Shown here piece after piece: positions 19,401-26,922 of a DNA stretch of 64,000 nucleotides; position 1 is the first letter of the stretch, and every line of letters begins with the position of its first letter. Location of the stretch: NCBI GenBank assembly GCA_003457135.1, contig DMSQ01000089.1:1-64000 (forward strand), in the 5' to 3' direction. The notes beneath the pieces are model-generated. The model was not told the DNA's origin, made no database searches, and saw only the letters and a list, made by a program, of their open reading frames with translations. Source of the DNA: Prolixibacteraceae bacterium (GTDB taxonomy: Bacteria; Bacteroidota; Bacteroidia; Bacteroidales; Prolixibacteraceae). The translations under genes were made by a program, and so were the position numbers.

Positions 19401-22400
19401 TTCGATGGTAATTTTATCCCAGGGGAACGATCCTGCAAATTCAGTGGAAATTGGTTTGCGGGATGCGGACAAGACCTATTTCAAAATAGGAACCAAAGAG
19501 TATGTAGGTACTTTAGTATTTACTCCTACAGTGCCTAACACAGAATGGCAACACATGGCCTATGTTTTCGATAATGCAACGAGTGACGTCTTTATTTATC
19601 AGAACGGCGATATAATTAAAGAAGCATGGAGCCAAGCTATTCAAATAAATAATTCGGGTAAAATATATATGGGTAAAACGGCAGCTAACGGAGTTGGTTC
19701 CTTCAAAGGCGATTTACACGAATTGCGCATCTGGTCAAAAAAATGGTCAGTGGGTGATATTTATGCCAATCAATATACTGCACTTTCGGGCAACGAAATT
19801 GGATTGTATGGCTATTGGCCAATGGATGATGCTACTGGTAACCTCGCCGTTGATAAGGCAGCTTCACGCCACATGGAAGTGTTTGCTCCCTGGGTCGTTG
19901 TGCCGGGAGGTTCGGGCTGGGATTTCTCCGGAAATAATTTCCTTGAATTCTATACCGCTTATTTTGGCATTATACCCGAAATGGATTATACCCTTGAATT
20001 TTGGTTTAAAGCGAGTACTCCTTTTACTCCTGCCCTACCAGTTTGTTTGTTTTCAACCCAAAAAGGTGATGGCACTGAAGGGGAAGGAATAGACAAGGCA
20101 CTGAGCATTTATGCCAATCCTGACGGAAAAATCTGGGTAGCCAGTAAAGGAAATACTTATGAAGCAACATCAAACAATTACTTTGATAATTCGTGGCATC
20201 ATTTTGCTTTGGTCGTTCACCGTCGCGGTAATGTTATTTCATTGATAGACGGGAAGGTTCAGAATGAAAACGAAAATACGATAGTCGGTGGCATTGCCAA
20301 TAATAAAATGTGCCTGGGTGTCAGGAAATGGAATAATACTGGAGGTACCGGTGACGACTATTATTTTTCAGGGAAAATGGATGAATTCCGTTTGTGGAAC
20401 ATGGCCAAATCAACCGACCAAATTCTGCTTGACATGAATTCAAAATTGAATGGCGATGAATTTGGATTAATGGTTTACCTGCCTTTTGAGGAATACAGAG
20501 ATGATGGATTTGGAAATCAAACGATGTATACTACATTGAAAAACTTTGTATCTGATAAGGACGCGTCGGATGCTGTTCCGGTAACAGCAGGAGCATTTTC
20601 ATCGGATGCCCCGAAAATAAAAGATGCCCGGCCGGTTGAAGATATTCCTATTGATTTTGTTGCAGCGGAAGATAGAATCATTATTACTCCTCAAGTATAT
20701 TTAATGCCTCAATTAGAGAAAAATATATTAGAAATTACTGTAGGAGGAGTGGAAGACCGATATGGCAACGTAATGGCTTCGCCGGAAAAGTGGACAGCTT
20801 ATGTGCATCGTAATCAGGTACGTTGGGAGGATGAACGGCGCTACTTTACGAAAGAAGTTTATCAACCACTTGAATTTGTTGCTTCTATAAAAAATACGGG
20901 GGGGCAACAGGTTGGTTTTAGCATTATTAATTTACCGGTATGGCTAAAAGCATCTCCAGTTTCAGGGGTAATTAATCCTGAATCAACGCTTGAAATAAAA
21001 TTCACTGTAAATCCTGCGCTTAACATTGGCGATTACAACCAGGATATCATCTTACGTACTCAAAATGGTTTTGATGAAAAGTTACCACTGACCATCAGGG
21101 TTTATAAGAAACCACCAAGTTGGAAAATTGATCCTTCCCGGTTCGAAAATACAATGACCATTGTAGGTATAGTTAAAATTGACGGGGTGTTATCTACCGA
21201 CATTTTTGACATGGTTGCAGCCTTTAAGAAAGGTACTGATTCAATTCGTGGCGTTTCCAACGTTCGGTATATTGAGGAGTTTGATTCATATCTAGTATTC
21301 TTAACTGTTTATGGAAATGTGGGTACAAGCAAATTACCGGGTGACTCGCTCGATTTCCAGATTTGGGATGCCAGTGCAGGTCAGATCCTGGACAATGTAA
21401 ACCCCAAAAAAGTTGTTTTATTAGATAACACAATTATGGGAACTACATTAAGTCCAACCATTTTTGAATCTACAGGCTATTCAAGGCAGCATATTGCTTT
21501 GAAGAGGGGATGGACATGGGTTTCATTTAACAAATTATCGTCCTTGCGCAATAACCTGGGTAAGTTCTTTTGGTCGCTGGAACCTGTCAATAAAGATATG
21601 ATTAAAACTCATGGCGGAAGTTTTAGCTTGTTTAGTGGCTCTAGCGGGAGTTGGTCCTCGGGAATTACTTCCATTGATTTCAGGCGAATGTATCAAATGA
21701 AAACGAGTAAACGTGATACCATTATTTTCAGCGGAACTTCTTTGGTTCCCGAACTTAATCCAATCCCATTGGTAACCGGTTGGAATCACATCGGTTATAT
21801 TCCGGATTTAACCATGGATGTAACCAATGCCCTGCGAAATTTTGTGCCAACTCCATCGGATATCATTAAAAGCCAATCTGCATTTTCAATGTACGATTCA
21901 CGCACTGGCTGGATTGGCACTCTTGATGTGATGAAGCCCGGGGAAGGTTATATGTTTAAGTTGAATGGTGGTTCAGCACAATTAACATATCCTAATAATA
22001 CCATACTTAAAAGCGACCGGATAGTACTTTTTACTTCTGCGCCGCTGGGTTGGAACAATGATTTGTTGCAGTACGAAGGAAATCTTTCGATTGTGGCCAG
22101 GTTGGATGTTGGCAATTTGCCGGATATAAATACCAATAATCAAATGGTTTTAGGTGCATTTATTCACGGCGAATGTCATGGATTTGTTTCACCCCTTGAT
22201 CAAAGCGATTTAGGTTACAATCCCTTCTTTTTGAATGTCAGCAACAGTGAAACTGGCCAGCAAATAGATTTCAGGTTGTTTGACGGGTCAACAGGAAAAT
22301 TCTATACCATCAATGAAGTCAAACCGTATGTTCAGGATGCCGTTTACGGAACGATTCAGGAGCCGCTTGTATTAACGCTAAAAGGATTGTTTACCGGAAC

Positions 22401-22686
22401 AGGAGGATTTAACAGCGATTACTATTTCCGTTGTTATCCGAATCCGTTTAACAACGAAGTAAATGTGGAATTCTCAGGAAATCTGAATGTTAAGTCGATC
22501 GATGTTCTTACAACTTTAGGTTCGCTTGTTAAACAAATTTACAACGGAAAAGCTGTCGATGGTACCAATCTTGTGAAATGGAACGGAACCAATGGAAACG
22601 GCGCACAAGTTGCACCTGGGATTTATTACATTAGGATTATTACGGATAATAAAGTGGAGACAATGAAAATTTCAAAAACAAAATAG
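13459..22686 (+). CDS. Giant LamG/fibronectin-III T9SS-secreted surface protein (3075 aa)
   Basis: A 3075-aa secreted or surface protein. A signal peptide covers about residues 1-32. A unique N-terminal domain follows (to about 165), then at least three fibronectin-III-like repeats (about 166-450). A carboxypeptidase-D-like regulatory domain begins near 546 (ISGKVTYRDG) and appears to be interrupted by a LamG domain at about 573-705, resuming near 775. Two further LamG domains lie at about 1944-2095 and 2152-2315, each ending in a DEFRLW/ELRIW-type motif. A BACON-like domain is near 2455-2550. A module at 2552-2675 is shared with the next gene. The C-terminal T9SS type A sorting domain starts CYPNPFNNEV at about 2991. 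It is probably an adhesin or glycan-binding matrix protein. There are no catalytic motifs that I can see. Confidence 0.88.
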   Translation: MKNFTSHLFKLFVFSCILFPLLFLGAFKATGAGTWNSTYYLIRSQNTDDGKVEFDFMFQKVGGDGSVIPYGTPVYLQYQSTTGAWFHCFDVYQTGEDTRSYRIESINATAQWNGGGPEDFNGWGAGNYHGYILMTNPTSTYNSPIFFRWVQDGDVEGIFTLTFYKPTAPIGLSASTNVCNQVNLTWNQPSNYRAGTNTYYIYRDNSSSYLGTSTTTSYTDNTPADGTSYSYKVRMYNNYQYGEYSSEVSGNSKAIPVAPSNVSASSNRCDGTIYVQWQWSAQTPTNFEIQRSTSSSGTYTSLSSTLPGDRNYYEDTAPLRNTTYFYKVRAKNDCTDWGTLSSAVSGLSPNSPLAPSNFANTISNNIIHLTWTDNASDETKYVLTKTNVSTGITNDYDLAVNAASYNDAEVELCVPYTYKLKAMNACGNSSTVMLENIGLTPDLSNTFWAGSFKASKGYYPDIVHLEWDNNNRHLIDIFYIYRKVYGTTNQTLLTTLNGTLTTFDDKYAANGVLYEYSIKAEGMCNTTSVFSNVVSSVGFKVPTATISGKVTYRDGNPTKDVTITAESTELPVFSSISLNGTDAYMQIDDLEADLPVFTFQSYIRFDDTGDAAIFNRGTQYKLKYESDSLVFNVGGNALSVAYTPPVDTFIQVTTVFDGAKSYIYIDGELKADKSGVSAPPSNTGSFIIGKEGTAGFFDGYIDEIRLWKTALSSSQVSINYNTYINGNETDLMGYYRLNENVAINMFFDVSRSGNSYNENHGTLHNCTYANVNPLIEQLWFKALTDETGNYLITGIPYLSGGSIYKIVPMLAPHEFNPGYKTLFVGDGASVHNNIDFSDISTVPVTVEVFYNNTAFPVKGVWVKLDGQVQVDKNEQIVQTKEDGTVTFEVPYGNHYLSFEKQSHQFEKTYYPGVVEGNILRHNFNEPIQVNIKDITRVKLAGKVVGGPIEAAKDLLSNTNPTKNNIGEVSIELTTERGFNIDLDANLDPLDDTPKTVSTTTDPETGYFEFSLLPEKYKPNGPLSIKIINSTYTFGSEEDLAIIDMSSKFIQMSETDSIFVNKVFSHLDTTAVYNLRKDWIYRSEAEFSVLNKDGGKIISATEFVYINEGDSVTIPLATEENNAIVYPFGKPIFLFGNEYSIALKAFEQYVNADNNKTDEVPVTDGVLLINNELALQDKVVELSLDENGEAEYKFLTDFPNIASPYTKNLNITFKAGPTMVQWPTYEAYILGGRPTGNNFVTTGPSVVDYILRDPPGSGSSATLEKGFVNVQSYNWSLSNTTDMSLGLAYQMGVKIATQAGSPFFMVQTEFATDNFIKGTIQNSYTGGNGYDQTTQLNFDESFSTSDDPLFVGSDGDVFIGHSTNIIYGISKIMKIMPGTEVPSGQQPIAVNSSYAIAIEDGLRVNPEFDTYFIYSQRIIEDENIPHLIKLRNIILEKNYYQKVCIDITDPKYGSDNDDNQLWGSSASDDFYDGPSYKYTGPAEVIDSVRYYNQQIANWKEVLAMNESQKLNALADENHQNISFGAGSVYQSSIGSQDSYVSRTKFGFSVGAEVAMSLGFSLNSFGFRLDAAIKNTTSGEKIWSDGSTTTTNVGYTLSDQDPYNYITADVLKCQSGNGPVFKTRGGQTSCPHEPEELTQYFDPGNQTLNFATMRIEGGKIAVANPVSPVVPETAPALFTVYLTNVSEAEKDGWYIFGVDNTTNPDGAKIMLDGSTINDGIAVFVPYGKTLVKTLEVWKGRVDVNEYEDLSIYLGSTCENYWETVSISAYFEAACSQVEFEYPGNGWVINANDDDKMLVKASGYNLQHTGFNDFHFQYTPTGTSKWTTAHIFTNDTTKAGQDNTTVINGATTMEFLWDMSSLPDRGYDIRLVSHCANETINYSDVLSGILDGQRPQVFGTPQPADGILDVDDNIMVQFNEPIEGGLLTLNNFEVKGTLNNYPVKHQAFLRFNGTTDYSYISEGLSFNDKPFTVEFWMKPSNYTSSMVILSQGNDPANSVEIGLRDADKTYFKIGTKEYVGTLVFTPTVPNTEWQHMAYVFDNATSDVFIYQNGDIIKEAWSQAIQINNSGKIYMGKTAANGVGSFKGDLHELRIWSKKWSVGDIYANQYTALSGNEIGLYGYWPMDDATGNLAVDKAASRHMEVFAPWVVVPGGSGWDFSGNNFLEFYTAYFGIIPEMDYTLEFWFKASTPFTPALPVCLFSTQKGDGTEGEGIDKALSIYANPDGKIWVASKGNTYEATSNNYFDNSWHHFALVVHRRGNVISLIDGKVQNENENTIVGGIANNKMCLGVRKWNNTGGTGDDYYFSGKMDEFRLWNMAKSTDQILLDMNSKLNGDEFGLMVYLPFEEYRDDGFGNQTMYTTLKNFVSDKDASDAVPVTAGAFSSDAPKIKDARPVEDIPIDFVAAEDRIIITPQVYLMPQLEKNILEITVGGVEDRYGNVMASPEKWTAYVHRNQVRWEDERRYFTKEVYQPLEFVASIKNTGGQQVGFSIINLPVWLKASPVSGVINPESTLEIKFTVNPALNIGDYNQDIILRTQNGFDEKLPLTIRVYKKPPSWKIDPSRFENTMTIVGIVKIDGVLSTDIFDMVAAFKKGTDSIRGVSNVRYIEEFDSYLVFLTVYGNVGTSKLPGDSLDFQIWDASAGQILDNVNPKKVVLLDNTIMGTTLSPTIFESTGYSRQHIALKRGWTWVSFNKLSSLRNNLGKFFWSLEPVNKDMIKTHGGSFSLFSGSSGSWSSGITSIDFRRMYQMKTSKRDTIIFSGTSLVPELNPIPLVTGWNHIGYIPDLTMDVTNALRNFVPTPSDIIKSQSAFSMYDSRTGWIGTLDVMKPGEGYMFKLNGGSAQLTYPNNTILKSDRIVLFTSAPLGWNNDLLQYEGNLSIVARLDVGNLPDINTNNQMVLGAFIHGECHGFVSPLDQSDLGYNPFFLNVSNSETGQQIDFRLFDGSTGKFYTINEVKPYVQDAVYGTIQEPLVLTLKGLFTGTGGFNSDYYFRCYPNPFNNEVNVEFSGNLNVKSIDVLTTLGSLVKQIYNGKAVDGTNLVKWNGTNGNGAQVAPGIYYIRIITDNKVETMKISKTK

Positions 22687-22695
22687 GCAAGGACA

Positions 22696-24528
22696 ATGAA
22701 ATCAAGTTCCTTTACAATTTTGATTTGGACAGTTTGGTTTACTGTAACAGTTCTAACAGGCAGTGCACAACCGAATTGGGAATTAAATCCGCAGGATTAC
22801 GAATATTCAATGACAATAACCGGGAAAGTAACCACTGATGGTTACTTCTCGGTTAATGAAAACGATTTGGTTGCCGCCTTTGTAGGTGGAAAATGCCGGG
22901 GGATTACCAACTTGAGGCATGAAATGTATATAGATGAGTGCTTTGCGTACCTCATGGTTTACAGCAATGCCCCGATGGAGAAAATTACATTTAAAATTTT
23001 TAATTCAAGTGAAAATTTAGTGGTCTCCACCAATGATACAATCAGTTTTACAATAAACCAGATTGTAGGTTCATTGGATGTCCCCTATATATTTTCATCA
23101 AACTTGCTGAACAGTGAGGCAAAGTTGTTGAGTTTCACCATTCCGGATCAGGTTGGGGAAACCATCATTGAAAATAACAATGTATTTTTGAGAAGTAGTT
23201 CAGGAAGCGCATTAACAGGCATTTCCCCGGGCTTTTCGACGTCTGCGGGAGCCAAAGTTTTTGTGAACGGAGTGAAACAGGTCAGCGATAAAACGATCAA
23301 CGATTTTGTTGCACCAGTTCAATATATGATTGTTTCGGCAGATTTTTCTGACACTGTAATTTATTCCGTCCAGATTAAGTTTAAAGAAAATAATTCTCCT
23401 TCGGCTATAAACTTATCCAATAAGTTGATCGGTGAGTCAGCAGAAATAAACTCGATTGTTGCCACATTAACTACCGAGGACCTTGATGTTGGAGATACTC
23501 ATAAGTTTTCTCTCATTAAAGGCAACGGTACTAACGATTCGGAAAATTCATTGTTTTTGATCAGCGGGAATAGCTTAATCCTTTCGAAAACACTGAATTT
23601 TGAAGATAAGCAGATACTCAATATCCTTATTCGTGTAACAGATAGCCAGGGAGCCGTTTATGTACAGAATTTCGGGATTAAGGTGACCAACACCAATGTT
23701 CCGCCCAGGTTTAGCAGTTCGCCGGTAAAATACGTTTTGCAAAATGAAATATTTGTTTATCCCATATTGGTCAGCGACAATGATGGCGATACGATTAATT
23801 TAAGTATAGAGAACTTACCGAAGTGGCTGACATATAACCCGAATTCAAAACTGATAAGCGGAGTTGCCGGTAACGACGATGTTGGAGATTACAGCTTTAA
23901 AATTAAAGCCAGCGATAGTGAAATGGAATCGGTTCAAATGGTGGTTTTTTCGGTCATTAATGTAAACGACCCGCCCGAAATCAATTATTTTATCGAGAAT
24001 CAGTTTTTCTCCAGTAACCGTGAGAATGAAATCCGATTGCCTGTTGATTGCATTACAGATCCGGATGAAGGCGATATACTGACTTTCCTCCTTTCAACAG
24101 AAAATAATTCTGCATTACCTTATTGGTTGAATTTTGATCTGAAAACCTTTGTTATCAGCGGGAAACCTCCACAAGGGACAGAAGAAAATATTAATTTAAA
24201 ACTTACGGCAACCGACAAGGGTAAACTTAAGGAGTGGATCGTATTTAAACTGGCAGTAAGCATTCCTACTGCTGTTAACGACAGGGAGGATAATCAAATT
24301 TTCAGGTGTTTTCCAAATCCGGTGAAAGACAAATTGCAGATAAATATCCCTCAGGGGAATCAAAAAGCACATATCAGCATTGGAAATATGGAAGGGCAAA
24401 TTATAAGAAACATGGTTTTAAGCGCCGGGAGCCAAACTGATATACCTTTCGAAGGAGCTACAGGCGTATATTTTATATACCTCCGGCAGGGAGAACATAA
24501 ACAGATAGAAAAGATAATAAAACAATAG
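22696..24528 (+). CDS. T9SS-secreted cadherin/Ig-like companion protein
   Basis: A 610-aa exported protein starting 9 nt after the giant gene, so almost certainly in one transcript with it. Signal peptide at residues 1-24 (ending GSAQ). Residues 25-140 form a module also found at about 2552-2675 of the giant protein: both show W-x-(I/L)-(D/N)-P, MTI-x-G-x-V, VAAF and RG(V/I)(S/T)N(V/L)R. A second domain covers 140-230. Cadherin or He_PIG-like domains follow at about 235-525 (LPKWLTYNPNSKLISG is typical). A T9SS sorting domain begins CFPNPVKDKL near 535. It probably binds the same surface or partner as the giant protein. Confidence 0.85.
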   Translation: MKSSSFTILIWTVWFTVTVLTGSAQPNWELNPQDYEYSMTITGKVTTDGYFSVNENDLVAAFVGGKCRGITNLRHEMYIDECFAYLMVYSNAPMEKITFKIFNSSENLVVSTNDTISFTINQIVGSLDVPYIFSSNLLNSEAKLLSFTIPDQVGETIIENNNVFLRSSSGSALTGISPGFSTSAGAKVFVNGVKQVSDKTINDFVAPVQYMIVSADFSDTVIYSVQIKFKENNSPSAINLSNKLIGESAEINSIVATLTTEDLDVGDTHKFSLIKGNGTNDSENSLFLISGNSLILSKTLNFEDKQILNILIRVTDSQGAVYVQNFGIKVTNTNVPPRFSSSPVKYVLQNEIFVYPILVSDNDGDTINLSIENLPKWLTYNPNSKLISGVAGNDDVGDYSFKIKASDSEMESVQMVVFSVINVNDPPEINYFIENQFFSSNRENEIRLPVDCITDPDEGDILTFLLSTENNSALPYWLNFDLKTFVISGKPPQGTEENINLKLTATDKGKLKEWIVFKLAVSIPTAVNDREDNQIFRCFPNPVKDKLQINIPQGNQKAHISIGNMEGQIIRNMVLSAGSQTDIPFEGATGVYFIYLRQGEHKQIEKIIKQ

Positions 24529-24619
24529 AATTACAAAACCATCTTACGGTCAACCAGTTTGGTTCCCCAGTTTGATTGCACTGCCATTATGTGGCGAATA
24601 ATCTGTATTTTAGTTTTGC

Positions 24620-24647
24620 CCGCCTGTGTCAGCAGGCAGGTTTTTTT
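24620..24647 (+). terminator. Rho-independent terminator after the T9SS pair (cassette copy 2)
   Basis: This is the same cassette as 11587-11630, here at 24606-24649. Arms begin CCCGCCTG, with one base of the 3' arm changed (GGCAGG for GGCGGG), followed by seven T. It lies about 90 nt after the stop at 24528 and between convergent genes. Confidence 0.85.
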
Positions 24648-24660
24648 ATGCAGGATTAAA

Positions 24661-25065
24661 CTAAACGAACGAGATACTACGAAGCTCGTCAGCATATCTT
24701 TTTAATCCCCATTCAATACGTTGGGTTACTTTTCGGCTTGGCCTTTTAATGCCTGTCACATACTGCCTCATAAGGCTTTCGTTAATACCAGATATTCGTG
24801 CCAGACTGGTTTGGTTTATCAACCCACTGTAACCATCAATCAATGCCGGAATATCCTGAAAAACGAATTCAAAATTAAAAGGTTGGCTCATCCACTGTTC
24901 GCGCTCATTTTCATATAATCCTGCAATATGAAAGGAAAGGCCATCAGCTAAATCACGCTTTAGTTTTTCAACTGTTTCACGGGCAATCACATATCCTTCA
25001 ATTTCGGGTAAATGTGCCGACACTCCTTTACCTGCCTTACATACAATCACTTTCAGCGTTTTCAT
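24661..25065 (-). CDS. hicB: HicB-family antitoxin with DNA-binding C-terminus
   Basis: A 134-aa antitoxin of the HicB family. Residues 1-60 resemble the degraded RNase-H-like HicB fold (VSAHLPEIEGYVIARETVEK) that covers the toxin. Residues about 85-125 form a helix-turn-helix (LARISGINESLMRQYVTGIK) for autoregulation of the operon promoter. Its start lies 19 nt after the end of the hicA remnant, the usual hicA-hicB order. The frame is intact. Upstream hicA carries a frameshift, so this antitoxin may now lack its partner or retain only a regulatory role (inference). Confidence 0.85.
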   Translation of the reverse strand: MKTLKVIVCKAGKGVSAHLPEIEGYVIARETVEKLKRDLADGLSFHIAGLYENEREQWMSQPFNFEFVFQDIPALIDGYSGLINQTSLARISGINESLMRQYVTGIKRPSRKVTQRIEWGLKRYADELRSISFV

Positions 25066-25084
25066 ATTGATAATGTACTAAATT

Positions 25085-25302
25085 TTAATCAACAAAGTCT
25101 TTAAATTTCAATCCTGATTGCTTTTCCATACTTTTCAAGTTATCAATCAAGACATCCTGCGATAGTTTACCGTCAACGGTTACAGTTCGTCTTTATGATG
25201 CTTAAACTGTCGGTGACTTGTTCCGTTTCGCCGGGCCAAGAACCAGCCTTGCCCTATTAAAATCTGAACTATTTCACGAACGCTAAACACTCGTTTCATC
25301 AT
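25085..25302 (-). pseudogene. hicA: hicA toxin gene interrupted by a frameshift
   Basis: Read leftward from the ATG at 25302, one frame gives MMKRVFSVREIVQIL then GWFLARRNGTSHRQFKHHK and stops at 25180-25182 after 40 codons. From 25186 the next frame continues TVTVDGKLSQDVLIDNLKSM and on to a stop at 25085-25087. Together these make a complete HicA mRNA-interferase, with the dsRBD-like fold and the catalytic His in GTSHRQF. Restoring one base in the short A-run near 25186-25188 would rejoin the frames. This may be a real one-base deletion or a sequencing error. It lies 19 nt before hicB. Confidence 0.82.
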
Positions 25303-25584
25303 ACATTTTTTACGATAGAGCAAAAGTAACATTTAAAGTTACTTATATTAATGTTTCGCCCATTTATTATTTATCCCTGCTCATCTTTGTTTATCCTTAT
25401 TTGCATCCATGTTATTCGCAGCGTCAGGTCCTTTTTGCCGTACTCTTTAGAGCGGTTTAAACTTTAAATTTACATAGAAGTGGTCCATATTTGCCCCTAT
25501 ATATGCAATTTTAAAGTCCAACTTTAAATCTGCATAAATATTAATTTTTTTTGCTCGCTAATGATTTTCTAAATTCAAAAAACT

Positions 25585-25592
25585 TACCTTTG
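25585..25592 (+). promoter_or_regulatory. Candidate -7 box (TACCTTTG) for the corA gene
   Basis: TACCTTTG matches the Bacteroidota -7 consensus TAnnTTTG exactly. No good -33 TTG lies at the expected 17-21 nt upstream, so the call is moderate. It would give a leader of about 110 nt before the start at 25710, containing the hairpin at 25663-25689. The rest of the 407-bp gap (25303-25709) has no gene that I can see. Confidence 0.45.
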
Positions 25593-25662
25593 CAGCGAAA
25601 TCATTATTAATCCAAAATGGACGATTATCATTCGACGCAGTTATTTAAGTTATTAATCCGGT

Positions 25663-25689
25663 AAACAGAGCCCGTCATAGTCTCTGTTT
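25663..25689 (+). promoter_or_regulatory. Perfect hairpin in the 5' leader of corA
   Basis: AAACAGAG (25663-25670) pairs perfectly with CTCTGTTT (25682-25689) around an 11-nt loop, ending 20 nt before the start codon at 25710. No T-run follows, so it is not a simple terminator. Its position suggests control of ribosome access. I do not recognise it as a named Mg-responsive riboswitch. Confidence 0.45.
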
Positions 25690-25709
25690 GTCGAAAAAAC
25701 GGAGCAACT

Positions 25710-26639
25710 ATGATTACTTATTGGGAAACCGGTACTTCCTTTACCCGTCTGAATGAATTCCAGCCAAACTGCTGGATCAACTCACAGGAACTTACCAACG
25801 AAGAAGTAGAAGAATTAATCGGCGAGTACAAAGTGCCGCGTGATTTTATCATGGACGTTTTAGATACTGACGAACGGTCGCGTATTGAGGTTGACGAAGA
25901 TGCCGTTATGATCATCCTTCGGGTTCCGTTAAACAACCAGAACAATGGTATTCCTTTTATTACCGTTCCTTTGGGAATCTTTATTGCCGGGAACCAGATT
26001 ATTACGATTTGTTCCCGTAAAACCGAAATAATTCCTTCACTGATAAAGGCAGTCAACGAAAACAAGATTACGGTTGCTAACCAGTTCGATTATGTATTAC
26101 GCATTTTCCTCATCTCTGCAGTTTGGTTTCTGCAGTTTCTGAAAGAAATTAACGTTCAGACAGCACTGATTGAAAAGGATTTGGAAAATGCCACAAAAAA
26201 CAAAGAATTACACCGGTTGCTACATATGGAGAAATGTCTTGTATTCTTCATTACATCATTGAAATCGAATGAGATGGTTCTGGCAAAAATGCGAAACGGA
26301 CGTAATATGAAGGGCATTGAGCATGATGAAGACCTGATGGAGGATGTGGTTATTGAAACCAAACAGGCTCTTGAAATGGCCAATGTTTACAGCGACATTC
26401 AAAGCGGGATGATGGACGCTTTCGCCTCAATAATTTCGAATAACCTCAATGTGATCATGAAACAGCTAACTTCAGTAACCATTATCCTGATGATCCCAAC
26501 TTTAGTCGCCAGTTTGTACGGGATGAATGTCCCCAATAATTTTGAAAGCACATCTTTTGCTTTTGGTTATGTTATAGCTATTTCGATCACCTTGTCGCTT
26601 ATCGGAGTTCTGCTTTTCAAATGGAAAAACTGGTTTTGA
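25710..26639 (+). CDS. corA: CorA-family divalent cation (Mg2+/Co2+) transporter
   Basis: A 309-aa CorA-type channel. The N-terminal cytoplasmic alpha/beta domain (residues 1-240) ends in long helices. Two transmembrane helices lie near 250-270 and 283-303. The selectivity motif Gly-Met-Asn is at residues 271-273, within YGMNVPNNF. The C-terminus is short and basic, as usual. It carries Mg2+ (and often Co2+ or Ni2+) into the cytoplasm down the membrane potential. The gene stands alone behind a hairpin leader and is followed by the four-hairpin repeat element. Family assignment is firm; the ion preference is inferred. Confidence 0.9.
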   Translation: MITYWETGTSFTRLNEFQPNCWINSQELTNEEVEELIGEYKVPRDFIMDVLDTDERSRIEVDEDAVMIILRVPLNNQNNGIPFITVPLGIFIAGNQIITICSRKTEIIPSLIKAVNENKITVANQFDYVLRIFLISAVWFLQFLKEINVQTALIEKDLENATKNKELHRLLHMEKCLVFFITSLKSNEMVLAKMRNGRNMKGIEHDEDLMEDVVIETKQALEMANVYSDIQSGMMDAFASIISNNLNVIMKQLTSVTIILMIPTLVASLYGMNVPNNFESTSFAFGYVIAISITLSLIGVLLFKWKNWF

Positions 26640-26697
26640 TATTAACCAAAGTTCGATAATAGGATTAGAAATAATAACCTGAAACAGAGTCAATTAA

Positions 26698-26858
26698 TTT
26701 TGCCGTAGGCAATCAATATCAATAGAAAATGTTATCCAAAAGCAAAATATTGTCCGTAGGACATCAACATTGTTCAAAAATATATATCTCCTAACGGAGA
26801 ATAGCTATTCAAGATGATTGTATTCTATTGACATTGAACTCCTAACGGAGTAAAATGT
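26698..26858. repeat. Four-hairpin intergenic palindromic element, copy B
   Basis: Four palindromes: TTGCCgtaGGCAA (26700-26712), TGTCCgtaGGACA (26751-26763), TCTCCtaacGGAGA (26787-26800) and ACTCCtaacGGAGT (26838-26851). Centres of hairpins 1-2 and 3-4 are 51 nt apart, exactly as in the copy at 1388-1542. The linkers share atatcaatag and attctattgaca. It fills most of the 283-bp gap between corA and the convergent membrane-protein gene. Confidence 0.78.
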
Positions 26859-26922
26859 ATAACATTTGTTTTCTTTCTATTCCGAGCTCAGGTTATTAAG
26901 GATAATCGACTTGAATTACGTT

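Noticed and set aside
15000..22000. Assembly chimera in the giant gene because of repeated LamG domains
   Set aside because: The three LamG domains differ clearly in sequence and the frame is open throughout, so collapse or duplication is not suggested.
25085..25302. Programmed frameshifting in hicA
   Set aside because: No classic slippery heptamer or clear stimulatory structure at the junction; a one-base change explains it more simply.
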